Of a DNA stretch of 64,000 nt, positions 7,969 to 16,410 are shown one piece after another. Position numbers and translations under genes: made by a program. The stretch spans positions 1 through 64,000 of the forward strand of contig CAKRXU010000012.1 in NCBI GenBank assembly GCA_934424575.1, written 5' to 3'. Source of the stretch: an uncultured Blautia sp. (GTDB taxonomy: Bacteria; Bacillota; Clostridia; Lachnospirales; Lachnospiraceae). Every line of letters starts with the position of its first letter. The first letter of the stretch is position 1. Under the pieces are notes generated by a model, which had not been told where the DNA came from, did no database searches, and was given only the letters and a program-made list of their open reading frames with translations.

Positions 7969-9501
7969 ATGAAAAAAAATAAGAATATACCACTGAATCT
8001 CAGGGAACAGATGAATTCCCGTATTGGTCTGATCTGCTCCGTTATTTTACTGCTGCTTCTCGTTGCAGGGTTACGTCAGCTTGACTACAACCTTATCGAG
8101 AAACCCAAAGAAGAAACTGCCAAAGTCGCCCAGAAGGAAACAGAAGCGGCAAAGAAAGCTGCTGAAGAACCGGAAGTTTCCACAGCAAGTGTGATCGCTG
8201 TCGGCGACAATCTTTATCACGGAAGTCTGATCGAATCCGGCGAAAATGATTCCGGAACCTGGAATTATGATCAGATTTATGACAAAGTACGTGATGAGAT
8301 CCAGGCTGCTGATGTGGCAATGGTCGACCAGGAGACTGTTTTTACTACAGAACATGATGCTGTCAGCTCTTACCCGTCTTTTGCAACTCCTACGGAAGTC
8401 GGTGATGCACTGATGAATGCAGGATTCGATGTCGTAGAATCCGCAACAAACCATATCGATGATTATGGAATTGATTTTCTTCAGGAAACCTTTAATTTCT
8501 GGAGCAGCAAATATCCGGATGTTCCTGTCCTTGGAATCCACCCGACACAGGAAGATGCTGATACAGTCAAGACACTGGAAGTAAACGGGATTACGATTTC
8601 TTTTCTGGATTATACATACGGAACCAACAACGGCGGGGTCGGCGAAGGAAATGAATACATGATTGATCTCTTCGACAAGAATAAAGTCTCCACCATGATC
8701 CAGAAAGCCAAAGCCTCCAGCGACGTGCTAATCTTTGTCGCTCACTGGGGCAAGGAAGAAGAACCGATGCCTACGGAATATGAGAAAGAATGGGCCACCT
8801 TCCTGATGCAGCAGGGTGTTGATGTCGTAGTCGGCGGTCATCCACATATCCTGCAGCCTTATGGACGGATGTCTGACGACCAGGGTCATAATATGCTGAT
8901 CTTCTATTCCCTTGGAAACTTCGTTTCCACTCAGCAGACCCTTACCGGACTTCTGGAAGGAATGGCAAGCTTCACCATCCAGAAAACTGTCAAGAATGGC
9001 GAAACAACGATCGATATCCTCGATCCGACTGTCAAACCAATGGTCATGCATTATAACAAAGATGAGGGCGTTTTTAACCCATATATGCTTGAAGACTACA
9101 CCGAAGAACTCGCTTCCCAACATGGAGTCAAGGACATCATCGGAGACGAATTCACCCTGGCAAACCTCCAGGCCAAGTTCAAAGAAATCATGTCCATGAA
9201 TGTAGAACCATCCACCAGGACAGACCTTCTCGATGTATCCTTTGATTACGAACTCAACATGATCAACTCTGACGGAAACATCGTAGACGATATCTGGTCA
9301 ACCAGCGCAGAAGAATATCTTGCACAGCAGGGCACCTCTTCCAGCACTGGTGAATCTGACAGTTCCGACGAAAACACTGACAGCTCCAGCAATAGCAGCT
9401 CAGAGGATTCCTCATATGATGATTCTTCATACGATGACTCTTCCTATGATGATTCATACGACGATTCATATGATGACAGCTACTACGACGAAGATTACTA
9501 A
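7969..9501 (+). CDS. CapA-family (poly-gamma-glutamate capsule type) phosphoesterase-like protein
   Basis: The start is taken at ATG 7969, behind AAAGGAA. The in-frame ATG at 7951 and TTG at 7921 overlap the promoter, an extended -10 TGCTATAAT at 7936-7944. The protein has 510 residues: an N-terminal membrane anchor (about residues 20-38), then a calcineurin-like PGA_cap domain with AVGDNLYHG, ATNHIDDYG, VAHWGKEEE and VVGGHPHILQPYG. The Asp/Asn/His residues of these motifs would bind metals. The C-terminus is a low-complexity Ser/Asp/Tyr tail (SYDDS repeats), probably a disordered surface tail. No capB/capC-like genes are adjacent, so the substrate is unknown. Confidence 0.85.
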   Translation: MKKNKNIPLNLREQMNSRIGLICSVILLLLLVAGLRQLDYNLIEKPKEETAKVAQKETEAAKKAAEEPEVSTASVIAVGDNLYHGSLIESGENDSGTWNYDQIYDKVRDEIQAADVAMVDQETVFTTEHDAVSSYPSFATPTEVGDALMNAGFDVVESATNHIDDYGIDFLQETFNFWSSKYPDVPVLGIHPTQEDADTVKTLEVNGITISFLDYTYGTNNGGVGEGNEYMIDLFDKNKVSTMIQKAKASSDVLIFVAHWGKEEEPMPTEYEKEWATFLMQQGVDVVVGGHPHILQPYGRMSDDQGHNMLIFYSLGNFVSTQQTLTGLLEGMASFTIQKTVKNGETTIDILDPTVKPMVMHYNKDEGVFNPYMLEDYTEELASQHGVKDIIGDEFTLANLQAKFKEIMSMNVEPSTRTDLLDVSFDYELNMINSDGNIVDDIWSTSAEEYLAQQGTSSSTGESDSSDENTDSSSNSSSEDSSYDDSSYDDSSYDDSYDDSYDDSYYDEDY

Positions 9502-9507
9502 AATGAA

Positions 9508-9548
9508 ATACCGGACTATGGTTTAATTATCCAACCATAGTCCGGTAT
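9508..9548. terminator. Bidirectional terminator between capA-like gene and tatD
   Basis: A perfect 16-bp stem (ATACCGGACTATGGTT with its complement) has a 9-base loop. It is flanked by A bases on the left and T bases on the right, so it serves both converging genes. Confidence 0.9.
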
Positions 9549-9553
9549 TTATA

Positions 9554-10327
9554 TTATCGCAGTAAAAGCTTCTCAGCATTTTCTTCTGTCACCGCAATAA
9601 CCTCTTCTTCTGTCACACCTTTGATCCGTGCGATCTCTCTCGCCACATACACCAGATTCCTGGAATCATTTCTCTTACCGCGATTCGGTTCCGGGCTCAG
9701 ATATGGACTGTCCGTCTCCAGAACAATCTGATCAAGCGGCGCATACTCCACAACCTCTTTAAGTTTCTTCGCATTCTTAAACGTGACCACGCCACCAATT
9801 CCCAGATAAAGTCCCATATCCAGATACTCCCGCGCCATCTCCTTCGCATAAGAAAAACAATGAATGATACCGCCGTACATTCCACCCTTCATGCAATCCT
9901 TCACTATGTCCAGAGTGTCCTTCGCAGCTTCCCTGCTGTGGATCATAAACGGCATCTGTGCTTCTCTTGCAATCTCCATCTGTGCACGGAACATCTTTTT
10001 CTGAATCTCATGCTCATGTTCTTCCTTGTGCCAGTAATAATCCAGCCCGATCTCACCGACCGCTACTGCTTTCGGCAGTTTACAAAGCTTCCGGATCTCC
10101 TCAAGAGTCTCCTCTGTCATCTTATCCGCATCATCCGGATGGATTCCAAATGCACCATAAACAAACGGATATTTTTCCATAAGAGCTTCTGTGTCTTTCA
10201 GGCTTTCAAGCGAAGCGCAGGCATTGACGATTCTGTCAATTCCGTTTTCCTGCATGGAATCCAGAAGTTCCTCCCTGTCTGCCTCAAAAGCTTCGTCATC
10301 ATAATGAGCATGTGTTTCAAAAATCAT
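9554..10327 (-). CDS. tatD: TatD-family metal-dependent DNase
   Basis: The start is taken at ATG 10327 (MIFETHAHYDDEAF). An in-frame TTG four codons earlier follows the MOSC stop directly. The 257-residue protein is a TIM-barrel metallohydrolase with THAHYD at the N-terminus, the conserved GEIGLDYYW, a His in MIHSREAAKD and IIHCFSY, and the C-terminal metal site LETDSPYL. TatD proteins are 3'-5' DNases linked to DNA repair and turnover. The gene is the last of a minus-strand run with MOSC, mogA/moaB and moaC and ends at a strong terminator. Confidence 0.93.
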   Translation of the reverse strand: MIFETHAHYDDEAFEADREELLDSMQENGIDRIVNACASLESLKDTEALMEKYPFVYGAFGIHPDDADKMTEETLEEIRKLCKLPKAVAVGEIGLDYYWHKEEHEHEIQKKMFRAQMEIAREAQMPFMIHSREAAKDTLDIVKDCMKGGMYGGIIHCFSYAKEMAREYLDMGLYLGIGGVVTFKNAKKLKEVVEYAPLDQIVLETDSPYLSPEPNRGKRNDSRNLVYVAREIARIKGVTEEEVIAVTEENAEKLLLR

Positions 10328-10339
10328 ATGTGTTTCCAA

Positions 10340-10780
10340 TTATTCATTCTCCTCGATTATCACCAATTCATCTCCTTCATGGATCACGCCTCCATGAAGA
10401 ACTCTCGTAAAAACGCCCTCTCTCGGCATGATGCAGTCGCCCATCTTCTGGAAGATCGCGCAGCCATGATGGCATTTCTTGCCAATCTGCGTCATCTCAA
10501 GAACTACATCGTTGCATCGAAATTTCGTTCCCACCGGAAGTTTGGCAAAGTCAAAGCCTTCGACTACCAGGTTTTCTCCAAAAGCACCGTCTTCGATCTC
10601 CGCACCTTTTGCGCGGAATTCCTGAATCTTGTCATAGGAAAGAAGACTGACCTGGCGGTGCCATTTGCCCGCATGTGCATCATCCTTGATTCCCCATTCT
10701 TCTATGAATTCACCTTCCGGTATGCGATACTTCTGTGTTCCTTTTTCCTTGCTGATACATACTGCGATTACTCTACCCAT
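10340..10780 (-). CDS. MOSC-domain protein
   Basis: The 146-residue protein consists of one MOSC beta-barrel domain (GIKDDAHAGKWHRQVSLLS, GAFGENLVVEG, PVGTKFR, CHHGCAIF, GVFTRVLHGG). MOSC domains, also found at the end of molybdenum-cofactor sulfurases, are thought to bind Moco-linked or sulfur-carrying groups. Conserved Cys residues in the CHHGC segment could carry sulfur. It lies between mogA/moaB and tatD, and small MOSC proteins next to moaC and moaB are a recurring arrangement in Clostridia. Confidence 0.9.
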   Translation of the reverse strand: MGRVIAVCISKEKGTQKYRIPEGEFIEEWGIKDDAHAGKWHRQVSLLSYDKIQEFRAKGAEIEDGAFGENLVVEGFDFAKLPVGTKFRCNDVVLEMTQIGKKCHHGCAIFQKMGDCIMPREGVFTRVLHGGVIHEGDELVIIEENE

Positions 10781-10814
10781 AATAAAAAACCCTCCTGTTT
10801 CTGTTTACCCCTTT

Positions 10815-11306
10815 TTATTTGCGTGCACAGTTTTCTGCTTCTCCTGTCAGGATCTCGATTCCATGTCCCAGTGCATCGATGATGTATTCCAGACTTTCCT
10901 TAACTGCTTTCGGACTTCCTGGAAGATTGATGATCAGTGTCTTTCCGCGGATTCCGGCAGTTGCACGGCTCAACATTGCTCTTTTTGTGATCGTCATACT
11001 GTATGCACGCATTGCCTCCGGGATTCCCGGTACTCTGCGCTCAATGACTTCTTCGGTTGCCTCCGGAGTTACATCCCTCTCTGAAAATCCTGTTCCACCT
11101 GTTGTCAGAATCAGTTCTGCCATCTCTTTGTCTGCAATTTCCTGCATTTTGCCGGCAAGCATGACCTGATCATCCGGAAGGATGTCCATGGATACCACTT
11201 CATATCCCTCGCGTTCTACGATTTCTTTGATCGCAGGTCCACTTAAGTCTTCTCTTTCGCCACGATATCCTGTATCACTTGATGTGATGATCGCTACTCG
11301 TTTCAT
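10815..11306 (-). CDS. MogA/MoaB-family molybdopterin adenylyltransferase-like protein
   Basis: The 163-residue protein has the MPT-binding fold. ITSSDTGYRGEREDLSGPAI is at the N-terminus, LILTTGGTGFSERDVTPEAT in the middle, and LPGSPKAVKESLEYI near the end. The family activates molybdopterin by adenylylation before molybdenum insertion. It cannot be decided from sequence alone whether it is functionally MogA or MoaB. It is 17 bases downstream of moaC on the same strand, and the three genes probably form one transcript. Confidence 0.9.
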   Translation of the reverse strand: MKRVAIITSSDTGYRGEREDLSGPAIKEIVEREGYEVVSMDILPDDQVMLAGKMQEIADKEMAELILTTGGTGFSERDVTPEATEEVIERRVPGIPEAMRAYSMTITKRAMLSRATAGIRGKTLIINLPGSPKAVKESLEYIIDALGHGIEILTGEAENCARK

Positions 11307-11323
11307 ATTTCCTCCATTTTCTT

Positions 11324-11809
11324 TTATCTGTTCTCAAAACGGAAATCTCCGCTTTTTCCGCCTGTTTTTTCGATCAGATAGATCTCTGACATGACCATGT
11401 GCTTGTCGATTGCCTTGCACATGTCATAAATGGTCAGAAGTGTCACCTGGACACCTGTCAGTGCTTCCATTTCCACGCCGGTTTTGCCCTCTGTCTTTAC
11501 GGTACAGAAAACGTGGATCCGATTTTTTTGCTGATCCAGTTCGTAATCAATGGAACATTTCTGTATCGGCAGCGGATGGCACATTGGAATCAACTCGGAA
11601 GTTTTTTTGACTCCCATGATTCCTGCAACTCTGGCTACGCCGAGGACATCACCTTTTTTGACATTCCCGGCAGTTACTGCTTCCATGATCTCCGGTCCTA
11701 CAGAAATGTATCCTGTCGCCAGGGCAGTCCTGTATGTGACCTGTTTCCCGGAAACGTCAACCATCACCGCATTTCCATTCTGGTCAAAATGTGTAAAACC
11801 CTTTTCCAT
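11324..11809 (-). CDS. moaC: Cyclic pyranopterin monophosphate synthase
   Basis: The 161-residue protein has the MoaC motifs: FTHFDQNGNAVMVDV at the N-terminus, KGDVLGVARVAGIMGVKKT, the active-site PMCHPLPI, and GVEMEALTGVQVTLLTIYDM. It catalyses the second step of molybdenum-cofactor synthesis. moaA, moaE, moaD and moeA are not in the window, so this cluster is partial and the rest of the pathway must lie elsewhere. It is the first gene of moaC-mogA/moaB-MOSC-tatD. Confidence 0.95.
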   Translation of the reverse strand: MEKGFTHFDQNGNAVMVDVSGKQVTYRTALATGYISVGPEIMEAVTAGNVKKGDVLGVARVAGIMGVKKTSELIPMCHPLPIQKCSIDYELDQQKNRIHVFCTVKTEGKTGVEMEALTGVQVTLLTIYDMCKAIDKHMVMSEIYLIEKTGGKSGDFRFENR

Positions 11810-11837
11810 AAAAAGTCCTGTCTCCTTTTAAATATAA

Positions 11838-11891
11838 ATTCAGGAAGTTCATCCTGGACAGTCTCTGGTTACTGTTCTGAACTTCCTGAAT
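11838..11891 (-). terminator. Terminator of metG
   Basis: A long hairpin pairs ATTCAGGAAGTTCA with TGAACTTCCTGAAT and has a second inner stem (GGACAGT/ACTGTTC). It lies just after the metG stop and is followed by AT-rich sequence rather than a pure T-run. It separates metG from moaC. Confidence 0.7.
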
Positions 11892-11919
11892 CATCTTTTA
11901 TAGCCTGGTAGTTATTTTT

Positions 11920-13878
11920 TTAGCAGATTTCTGCTCCTGCCGGCATTTCTTTCTCCGGTACCATCAGGGACAGGTTTCCGTCTGCATCTTCTGCACAGAG
12001 GATCATGCCTTCACTGAGGATTCCTGCAAATTTGGCAGGTTTCAGGTTGGTAACGACCATAACTTTCTTTCCTACCATCTCTTCTGCACTGTAGTGAGAT
12101 TTGATTCCGGATACGATCTGGCGTACCTGGCTTCCGATCTTAACCTGAGAGCAGAGAAGTTTACGGGATTTCTTTACTTCTTCGCAGGCGATGATCTCAC
12201 CAACCTGGAACTGAAGTTTTCCGAAATCGTCAAATGTGATCTCCGGTTTTGCTTCGATGTCGATCACGTTTTCTTCTTTTGCTTCTTCAACCGGCTCTTC
12301 TTTCTTCGGATGAAGTTCTTCTACTTTTGCAAGTACTTCTTTGAGGTCAAGACGTGCAAACAGGATCTCAGGTTTTTCGGTTACTTTGTTTCCTGACGGA
12401 TAGAGTCCGAATGTCTTCAGGTCTTCAAGAGTACGTTTTTCTGCATTTAACTGAGCGAGGATGCGCTCTGTTGTCTCCGGCATGAAGGATTCCAGAAGAG
12501 TTGCTCCCATGGTGATTCCCTCAACCAGATTGTAGAGAACGGTTGCAAGACGATCTTTCTTTGCCTCGTCTTTTGCAAGAGCCCATGGCATAGTCTCGTC
12601 GATGTATTTGTTCAGACGTTTGAACAGAGTGAATACTTCTGTCATTGCATCTGCAACACGCAGTTTGTCCATCTTCTCAGCAACTTTGCCCGGAACAGCC
12701 AGTGCAAATACTTTGAGGTCATCGTCAACTGGCTCAGCAACACCTTTGTTTTCTACTACGCCGCCGAAGTATTTATTAGACATGGAGATGGTACGGTTTA
12801 CAAGGTTTCCGAGGGTATTTGCAAGCTCGGAGTTCAGTCTCTCTACCATCAGTTCCCATGTGATGACACCATCGTTTTCGAATGGCATCTCGTGAAGTAC
12901 AAAATAACGGACAGCATCTACACCGAAGAAGTCTACGAGTTCATCTGCATAGATAACATTTCCTTTGGATTTACTCATCTTACCATCGCCCTGAAGCAGC
13001 CACGGATGTCCGAATACCTGTTTCGGAAGCGGCAGGTCAAGTGACATCAGGAAGATCGGCCAGTAAATAGTATGGAAACGGATGATGTCTTTACCGATCA
13101 GATGAAGGTCTGCCGGCCACAGTTTGTTGAACTGTTCAGAGCTTTCGCCGTCGCAGTCATAACCGATTCCTGTGATATAGTTTGTCAGGGCATCCAGCCA
13201 TACATAAACAACGTGCTTCGGATCGAAATCTACCGGGATTCCCCATTTGAAGGATGTTCTGGATACGCAGAGATCCTGAAGTCCCGGAAGAAGGAAGTTG
13301 TTCATCATCTCGTTTTTACGTGATTCCGGCTGAATGAAATCCGGATGTGTGTTGATATAGTCGATCAGACGGTCTGCATATTTACTCATTTTGAAGAAGT
13401 ATGCTTCTTCTTTTGCCGGAACGCATGGGCGTCCGCAGTCCGGGCATTTGCCGTCTACGAGCTGGGATTCTGTGAAGAAGGATTCGCAAGGTGTACAGTA
13501 CATTCCTTCGTAATGTCCCTTGTAGATGTCTCCTTTTGCGTACATTTTCTTGAAAATCTTCTGAACCTGTTTTTCGTGGTCAGCGTCTGTGGTACGGATG
13601 AATTTATCATAGGATGTGTTCATCAGATCCCAGATTCTCTTGATCTCACCGGATACGTTGTCTACGAATTCCTTTGGTGTGATTCCTGCTTCTTCTGCTT
13701 TGAGCTCGATCTTCTGACCATGCTCGTCAGTTCCTGTCTGGAAAAATACATCGTATCCTTCCTGTCTCTTGTAACGTGCGATCGCATCTGCGAGTACGAT
13801 CTCGTAGGTATTGCCGATATGCGGTTTACCGGATGTATAGGCGATCGCGGTTGTAATATAATACTTCTGCTTGTCCAT
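11920..13878 (-). CDS. metG: Methionyl-tRNA synthetase
   Basis: The start is taken at ATG 13878 (MDKQKYYITTAIAYTSGKPH), which has AGGAGGAAT upstream. An open frame continues to 14163 but crosses the T-box leader and is not coding. The protein has 652 residues. The class I signature HIGNTYEI follows the start, a Cys4 zinc knot lies in CTPCESFF and CPDCGRPC, and KMSKSKG is the catalytic loop. The C-terminal part (FDDFGKLQFQVGEI onward) is a Trbp111/EMAP-like tRNA-binding domain that helps dimerisation. It charges tRNA-Met in the cytoplasm. Confidence 0.97.
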   Translation of the reverse strand: MDKQKYYITTAIAYTSGKPHIGNTYEIVLADAIARYKRQEGYDVFFQTGTDEHGQKIELKAEEAGITPKEFVDNVSGEIKRIWDLMNTSYDKFIRTTDADHEKQVQKIFKKMYAKGDIYKGHYEGMYCTPCESFFTESQLVDGKCPDCGRPCVPAKEEAYFFKMSKYADRLIDYINTHPDFIQPESRKNEMMNNFLLPGLQDLCVSRTSFKWGIPVDFDPKHVVYVWLDALTNYITGIGYDCDGESSEQFNKLWPADLHLIGKDIIRFHTIYWPIFLMSLDLPLPKQVFGHPWLLQGDGKMSKSKGNVIYADELVDFFGVDAVRYFVLHEMPFENDGVITWELMVERLNSELANTLGNLVNRTISMSNKYFGGVVENKGVAEPVDDDLKVFALAVPGKVAEKMDKLRVADAMTEVFTLFKRLNKYIDETMPWALAKDEAKKDRLATVLYNLVEGITMGATLLESFMPETTERILAQLNAEKRTLEDLKTFGLYPSGNKVTEKPEILFARLDLKEVLAKVEELHPKKEEPVEEAKEENVIDIEAKPEITFDDFGKLQFQVGEIIACEEVKKSRKLLCSQVKIGSQVRQIVSGIKSHYSAEEMVGKKVMVVTNLKPAKFAGILSEGMILCAEDADGNLSLMVPEKEMPAGAEIC

Positions 13879-13903
13879 TTTATAATTCCTCCTGGATAAT
13901 AAT

Positions 13904-14330
13904 AAAAAAACGCCCTCCCTATCATATATAGAGAAGACGAGTCCTGCCCGTGTTACCACTTCTGTTCGTTCCTGCCTCGCGGTCAAAAACCTTGTTGGGT
14001 ACGATTCCATACGGATAATCCGACCAATACTGTAATAGTCTGATAATCTGCTATTGTCCTGATACCCTTCCGCTATAACAGGCGGTCCTGTTGCAGTCTG
14101 AATAGTACCTGAAATCTCACTTCCAGCATGCCATACGATCACTTCATCGACATCGATACTCATCTCGACTGCACCTCTCCCAAGCCATCTTCCATCTGCA
14201 CCTGCACTTCCCTCTCAGCCACGGAAATCTGAAATTTCCTCCGGGGAATTCTCTGTAATGTGGTCAGCAAATGTACTCTCTTGTTCGTTGAGTTTGCTTA
14301 TATTTCGCGGGAATTCATGTTTCCGCTCCT
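13904..14330 (-). promoter_or_regulatory. T-box riboswitch leader of metG
   Basis: On the minus strand the about 430-base untranslated leader starts with a Stem I-like base (AACGAACAAGAGAGTA). It holds candidate AUG specifier triplets (one at 14193-14195). It ends with a T-box motif AGTGGTAACACGGG (13947-13960). Next is a terminator: CGTCTTCTC (13931-13939) pairs, with G-U wobbles, with GGGAGGGCG (13911-13919), followed by seven T bases. This matches the known design in which uncharged tRNA-Met stabilises the antiterminator. The exact specifier is an inference. Confidence 0.85.
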
Positions 14331-14336
14331 TTAAAA

Positions 14337-14365
14337 ATAGTAGCATATTTGCCTATATTTGTAAA
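14337..14365 (-). promoter_or_regulatory. Promoter of the metG T-box transcript
   Basis: TTTACA and TACTAT are separated by 17 bases on the minus strand. The predicted start lies near 14330, at the front of the T-box leader. Confidence 0.7.
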
Positions 14366-14472
14366 CCGCGAATTTCGGTGTTATAACTATGCATAATCCT
14401 GCATATTTAGCACACACTATCTTCTGTCAGCATCTCCTATCCAATATGAGCAGAGACTACCTAATGTTCCAA

Positions 14473-14502
14473 TTGACGAACATATATTCTTAGTTGTACA
14501 AT
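14473..14502 (+). promoter_or_regulatory. Promoter of the FeoA-like gene
   Basis: TTGACG and TACAAT are separated by 18 bases on the plus strand, 70 bases upstream of the ATG at 14573. An AAAGGAGG site precedes that ATG. Confidence 0.6.
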
Positions 14503-14572
14503 AAATTCAACAGACAAAAACAAAATTATCTGACACTAACTGTTCCTATTTTTCCTCAAAGGAGGTATTTTT

Positions 14573-14785
14573 ATGCAGGCTTTATCACAGACAAATGCAG
14601 GCGATACCTGTACTATTAAATGGATGTTCGGCGTTCCGGAAATTCTTGAAACTATGCGAAAGATGGACATCAAAGAAGGCAGCACCATCCAGGTCATCCA
14701 GAAATGCCGCGACTGGCTGATCATCGGAAGCAATAACCGCCGCCTGGCAGTTGGAAATGAAGTTGCGGATCGGATACAGGTATAA
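14573..14785 (+). CDS. FeoA-domain small protein
   Basis: The 70-residue protein resembles the FeoA SH3-like beta-barrel: CTIKWMFG, EILETMRKMDIKEGSTIQVI, WLIIGSNNRRLAVGNEVADR. FeoA domains occur with the ferrous-iron transporter FeoB or at the end of DtxR-type regulators. Here the gene stands alone between its own promoter and its own terminator, with no feoB nearby. A role in iron handling is possible but not shown by context. The ribosome site is strong (AAAGGAGG). Confidence 0.65.
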   Translation: MQALSQTNAGDTCTIKWMFGVPEILETMRKMDIKEGSTIQVIQKCRDWLIIGSNNRRLAVGNEVADRIQV

Positions 14786-14809
14786 TAATAATCTAAATCA
14801 AGACTCTCA

Positions 14810-14846
14810 TTTTGATAAAGAAAAATTTTCCGTTTATCAAAAATCT
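14810..14846 (+). terminator. Terminator of the FeoA-like gene
   Basis: TTTTGATAAA pairs with TTTATCAAAA around a 13-base loop. The stem is symmetric and AT-rich, so it could also act on the converging AlbA/HTH transcript. Confidence 0.65.
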
Positions 14847-14922
14847 CACTCAAAGTAGGCATGATGTTGACTCCCCTTTTATCTGAATATTTTGTATTTT
14901 TTGTGCCCTAAATATCATAATC

Positions 14923-16257
14923 CTATCTCTTCTCATAGTACCGAAGATTTTTAGATTTTCCTTCTTTAACGAGGATATCTGCTCTGACCATATCCCGCAA
15001 AAGTACGATTGCCGTGGCCTGAGATATGCCCAATGCTTTTTCCACATCTTTTCGAATCACAAAACCGTTAGTCCGGCACAATTCCAGAACTTCGTTCATC
15101 TGTTTTCTTTTTCTATTTGTATTTAGACTATTACCTGTTTTAGAAACAATCTGTTTCTCCTGTTCTTCAGTATAAAAATTGATGTTAGGTAATGTAATCT
15201 TAAACGCATTATTCGTCGTTTCAATCACCGGTTTTACTTTATAATCTTCGTAACATTCATTAATTTTGAGAATTCCTGTTCCATATGCCTCAATCAGTTT
15301 CAGGCGATAAAAAACATTTGCCAGATACTGATTACGTAACACAGATACTCCTAATTTTACATCATCTAAAGTAATTCCTCTTACTAACCCGCCAATTGTC
15401 ACAAATTCAATCCTGTCTTCAAAAATACTGACAAGTGTAGATTCGCTAAATAAATAGTCTCTGTGTACAACGGCATTCAATAAAGCTTCTCTAATCGCCT
15501 CCGTAGGATAGTCTCGTATATCTATCCGATCTAAGCCTGAAAATTCCGCACGAGTGCGGTTATAACGATCAATATAATCAACTGCTTCTTCTAATTGCTC
15601 CAGAATTGATCCAGACAATTCCTTACGGTCCCTGAATACAGTTTTTTTACTTCCCTCAAAAACAGCCAGTTTAATCGTGTGTGTACACTGTTCAGACAGC
15701 AAAAATGCCAGATTCGTATACGTATTATCCTCGCCAATCAAATGAAGACTTTTCATCTGGACTTTTCCAAATTGTACTTTCCGTTTTTTAAAAAAATCCG
15801 ATGCTTTTTCAAATGTAAGCTGCTGATTAATAGAACGGGCTTTTTCATAACTGTCACCACTGGTTTCTTTGATCATATTTAAAATAGCCGTATCTGTCGC
15901 CGGAACTGTAGAAGCTCCCTGACGAACATAAACGCCCTCCGGGCGGATTCCCTTTTTCTGCAAGTAGTAAGGTCTTGCTGTACCACGCTGCACAGTTACT
16001 CGAACAACAGATTTACCATCCATAATATCATTGCTGCACTCTACAAACATAGTAACATCCGGTCGTACTGCATCTCTGATTGCATTCGTTACACGAAGCA
16101 TCGTATCATCTACATCACTAACTCCGCAAATCTCGCCATCATCATTCACACCAATATAAAGAGTTCCACCATCACAGTTTGCGAAAGCAATAATTGTATT
16201 TTTGATGTCATCGACATATTCTCTTTTGAATTCAATCGTCTTGTTTTCAACAAACAT
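14923..16257 (-). CDS. AlbA_2 (Schlafen-like) / HATPase_c_4 / winged-helix regulator-type protein
   Basis: The start is taken at ATG 16257, preceded by AGGAGGT. An in-frame ATG at 16386 lies inside a terminator and is rejected. The 444-residue protein has three parts. An N-terminal AlbA_2/Schlafen domain (ENKTIEFKREYVDDI, FANCDGGTLYIGVNDDGEICG) is followed by a GHKL-like ATPase segment (EAIREALLNAVVHRDY, IEFVTIGGL, YGTGILKI). A C-terminal winged helix (VIRKDVEKALGISQATAIVL) ends the protein. Such proteins are usually annotated as putative DNA-binding transcription regulators; some occur in defence contexts. Its leader has striking palindromes, which suggests self-regulation. Confidence 0.8.
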   Translation of the reverse strand: MFVENKTIEFKREYVDDIKNTIIAFANCDGGTLYIGVNDDGEICGVSDVDDTMLRVTNAIRDAVRPDVTMFVECSNDIMDGKSVVRVTVQRGTARPYYLQKKGIRPEGVYVRQGASTVPATDTAILNMIKETSGDSYEKARSINQQLTFEKASDFFKKRKVQFGKVQMKSLHLIGEDNTYTNLAFLLSEQCTHTIKLAVFEGSKKTVFRDRKELSGSILEQLEEAVDYIDRYNRTRAEFSGLDRIDIRDYPTEAIREALLNAVVHRDYLFSESTLVSIFEDRIEFVTIGGLVRGITLDDVKLGVSVLRNQYLANVFYRLKLIEAYGTGILKINECYEDYKVKPVIETTNNAFKITLPNINFYTEEQEKQIVSKTGNSLNTNRKRKQMNEVLELCRTNGFVIRKDVEKALGISQATAIVLLRDMVRADILVKEGKSKNLRYYEKR

Positions 16258-16272
16258 TTTTACCTCCTGATG

Positions 16273-16319
16273 ATTATAATCATTTTTATCATTATAATAA
16301 TTATTATAATCATTTTTAT
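16273..16319 (-). promoter_or_regulatory. Direct repeats and 20-bp palindrome in the leader of the AlbA/HTH gene
   Basis: The 17-base unit ATTATAATCATTTTTAT occurs twice, at 16273-16289 and 16303-16319, exactly 30 bases apart. Between and overlapping them is a perfect 20-bp palindrome, ATTATAATAATTATTATAAT (16291-16310). Slightly upstream is a second palindrome, AATCAGATTCTGATT. A candidate -10 (TATAAT) with TTGTAA 16 bases upstream lies in this array. The arrangement fits an operator for the gene's own winged-helix product, which is an inference. Confidence 0.5.
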
Positions 16320-16365
16320 TAGAATTACAATCAGAATCTGATTTTTTCAAAAAATTCTTTATCGC

Positions 16366-16406
16366 AAAAAGACCTCCTTCTGACATCCTTCAGAACAAGG
16401 TCTTTT
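16366..16406 (-). terminator. Terminator of the AAA-ATPase/nuclease gene
   Basis: On the minus strand AAAGACC pairs with GGTCTTT and encloses a second stem, TTCTGA/TCAGAA. It is followed by five T bases. It separates the two minus-strand genes. Confidence 0.8.
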
Positions 16407-16410
16407 GTTT

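Noticed and set aside
9400..9500. Short direct repeats at the end of the capA-like gene, suggestive of a CRISPR or tandem array
   Set aside because: They encode a low-complexity Ser/Asp/Tyr tail with irregular units and no spacers.
13879..14163. N-terminal extension of the methionyl-tRNA synthetase frame
   Set aside because: It crosses the T-box motif and terminator; the family start MDKQKYYITTA with AGGAGGAAT lies at 13878.
16258..16386. N-terminal extension of the AlbA_2/HTH protein (Asn/Asp/Tyr-rich)
   Set aside because: It would begin inside the upstream terminator and be encoded by the palindrome array; the ATG at 16257 has a strong AGGAGGT site.
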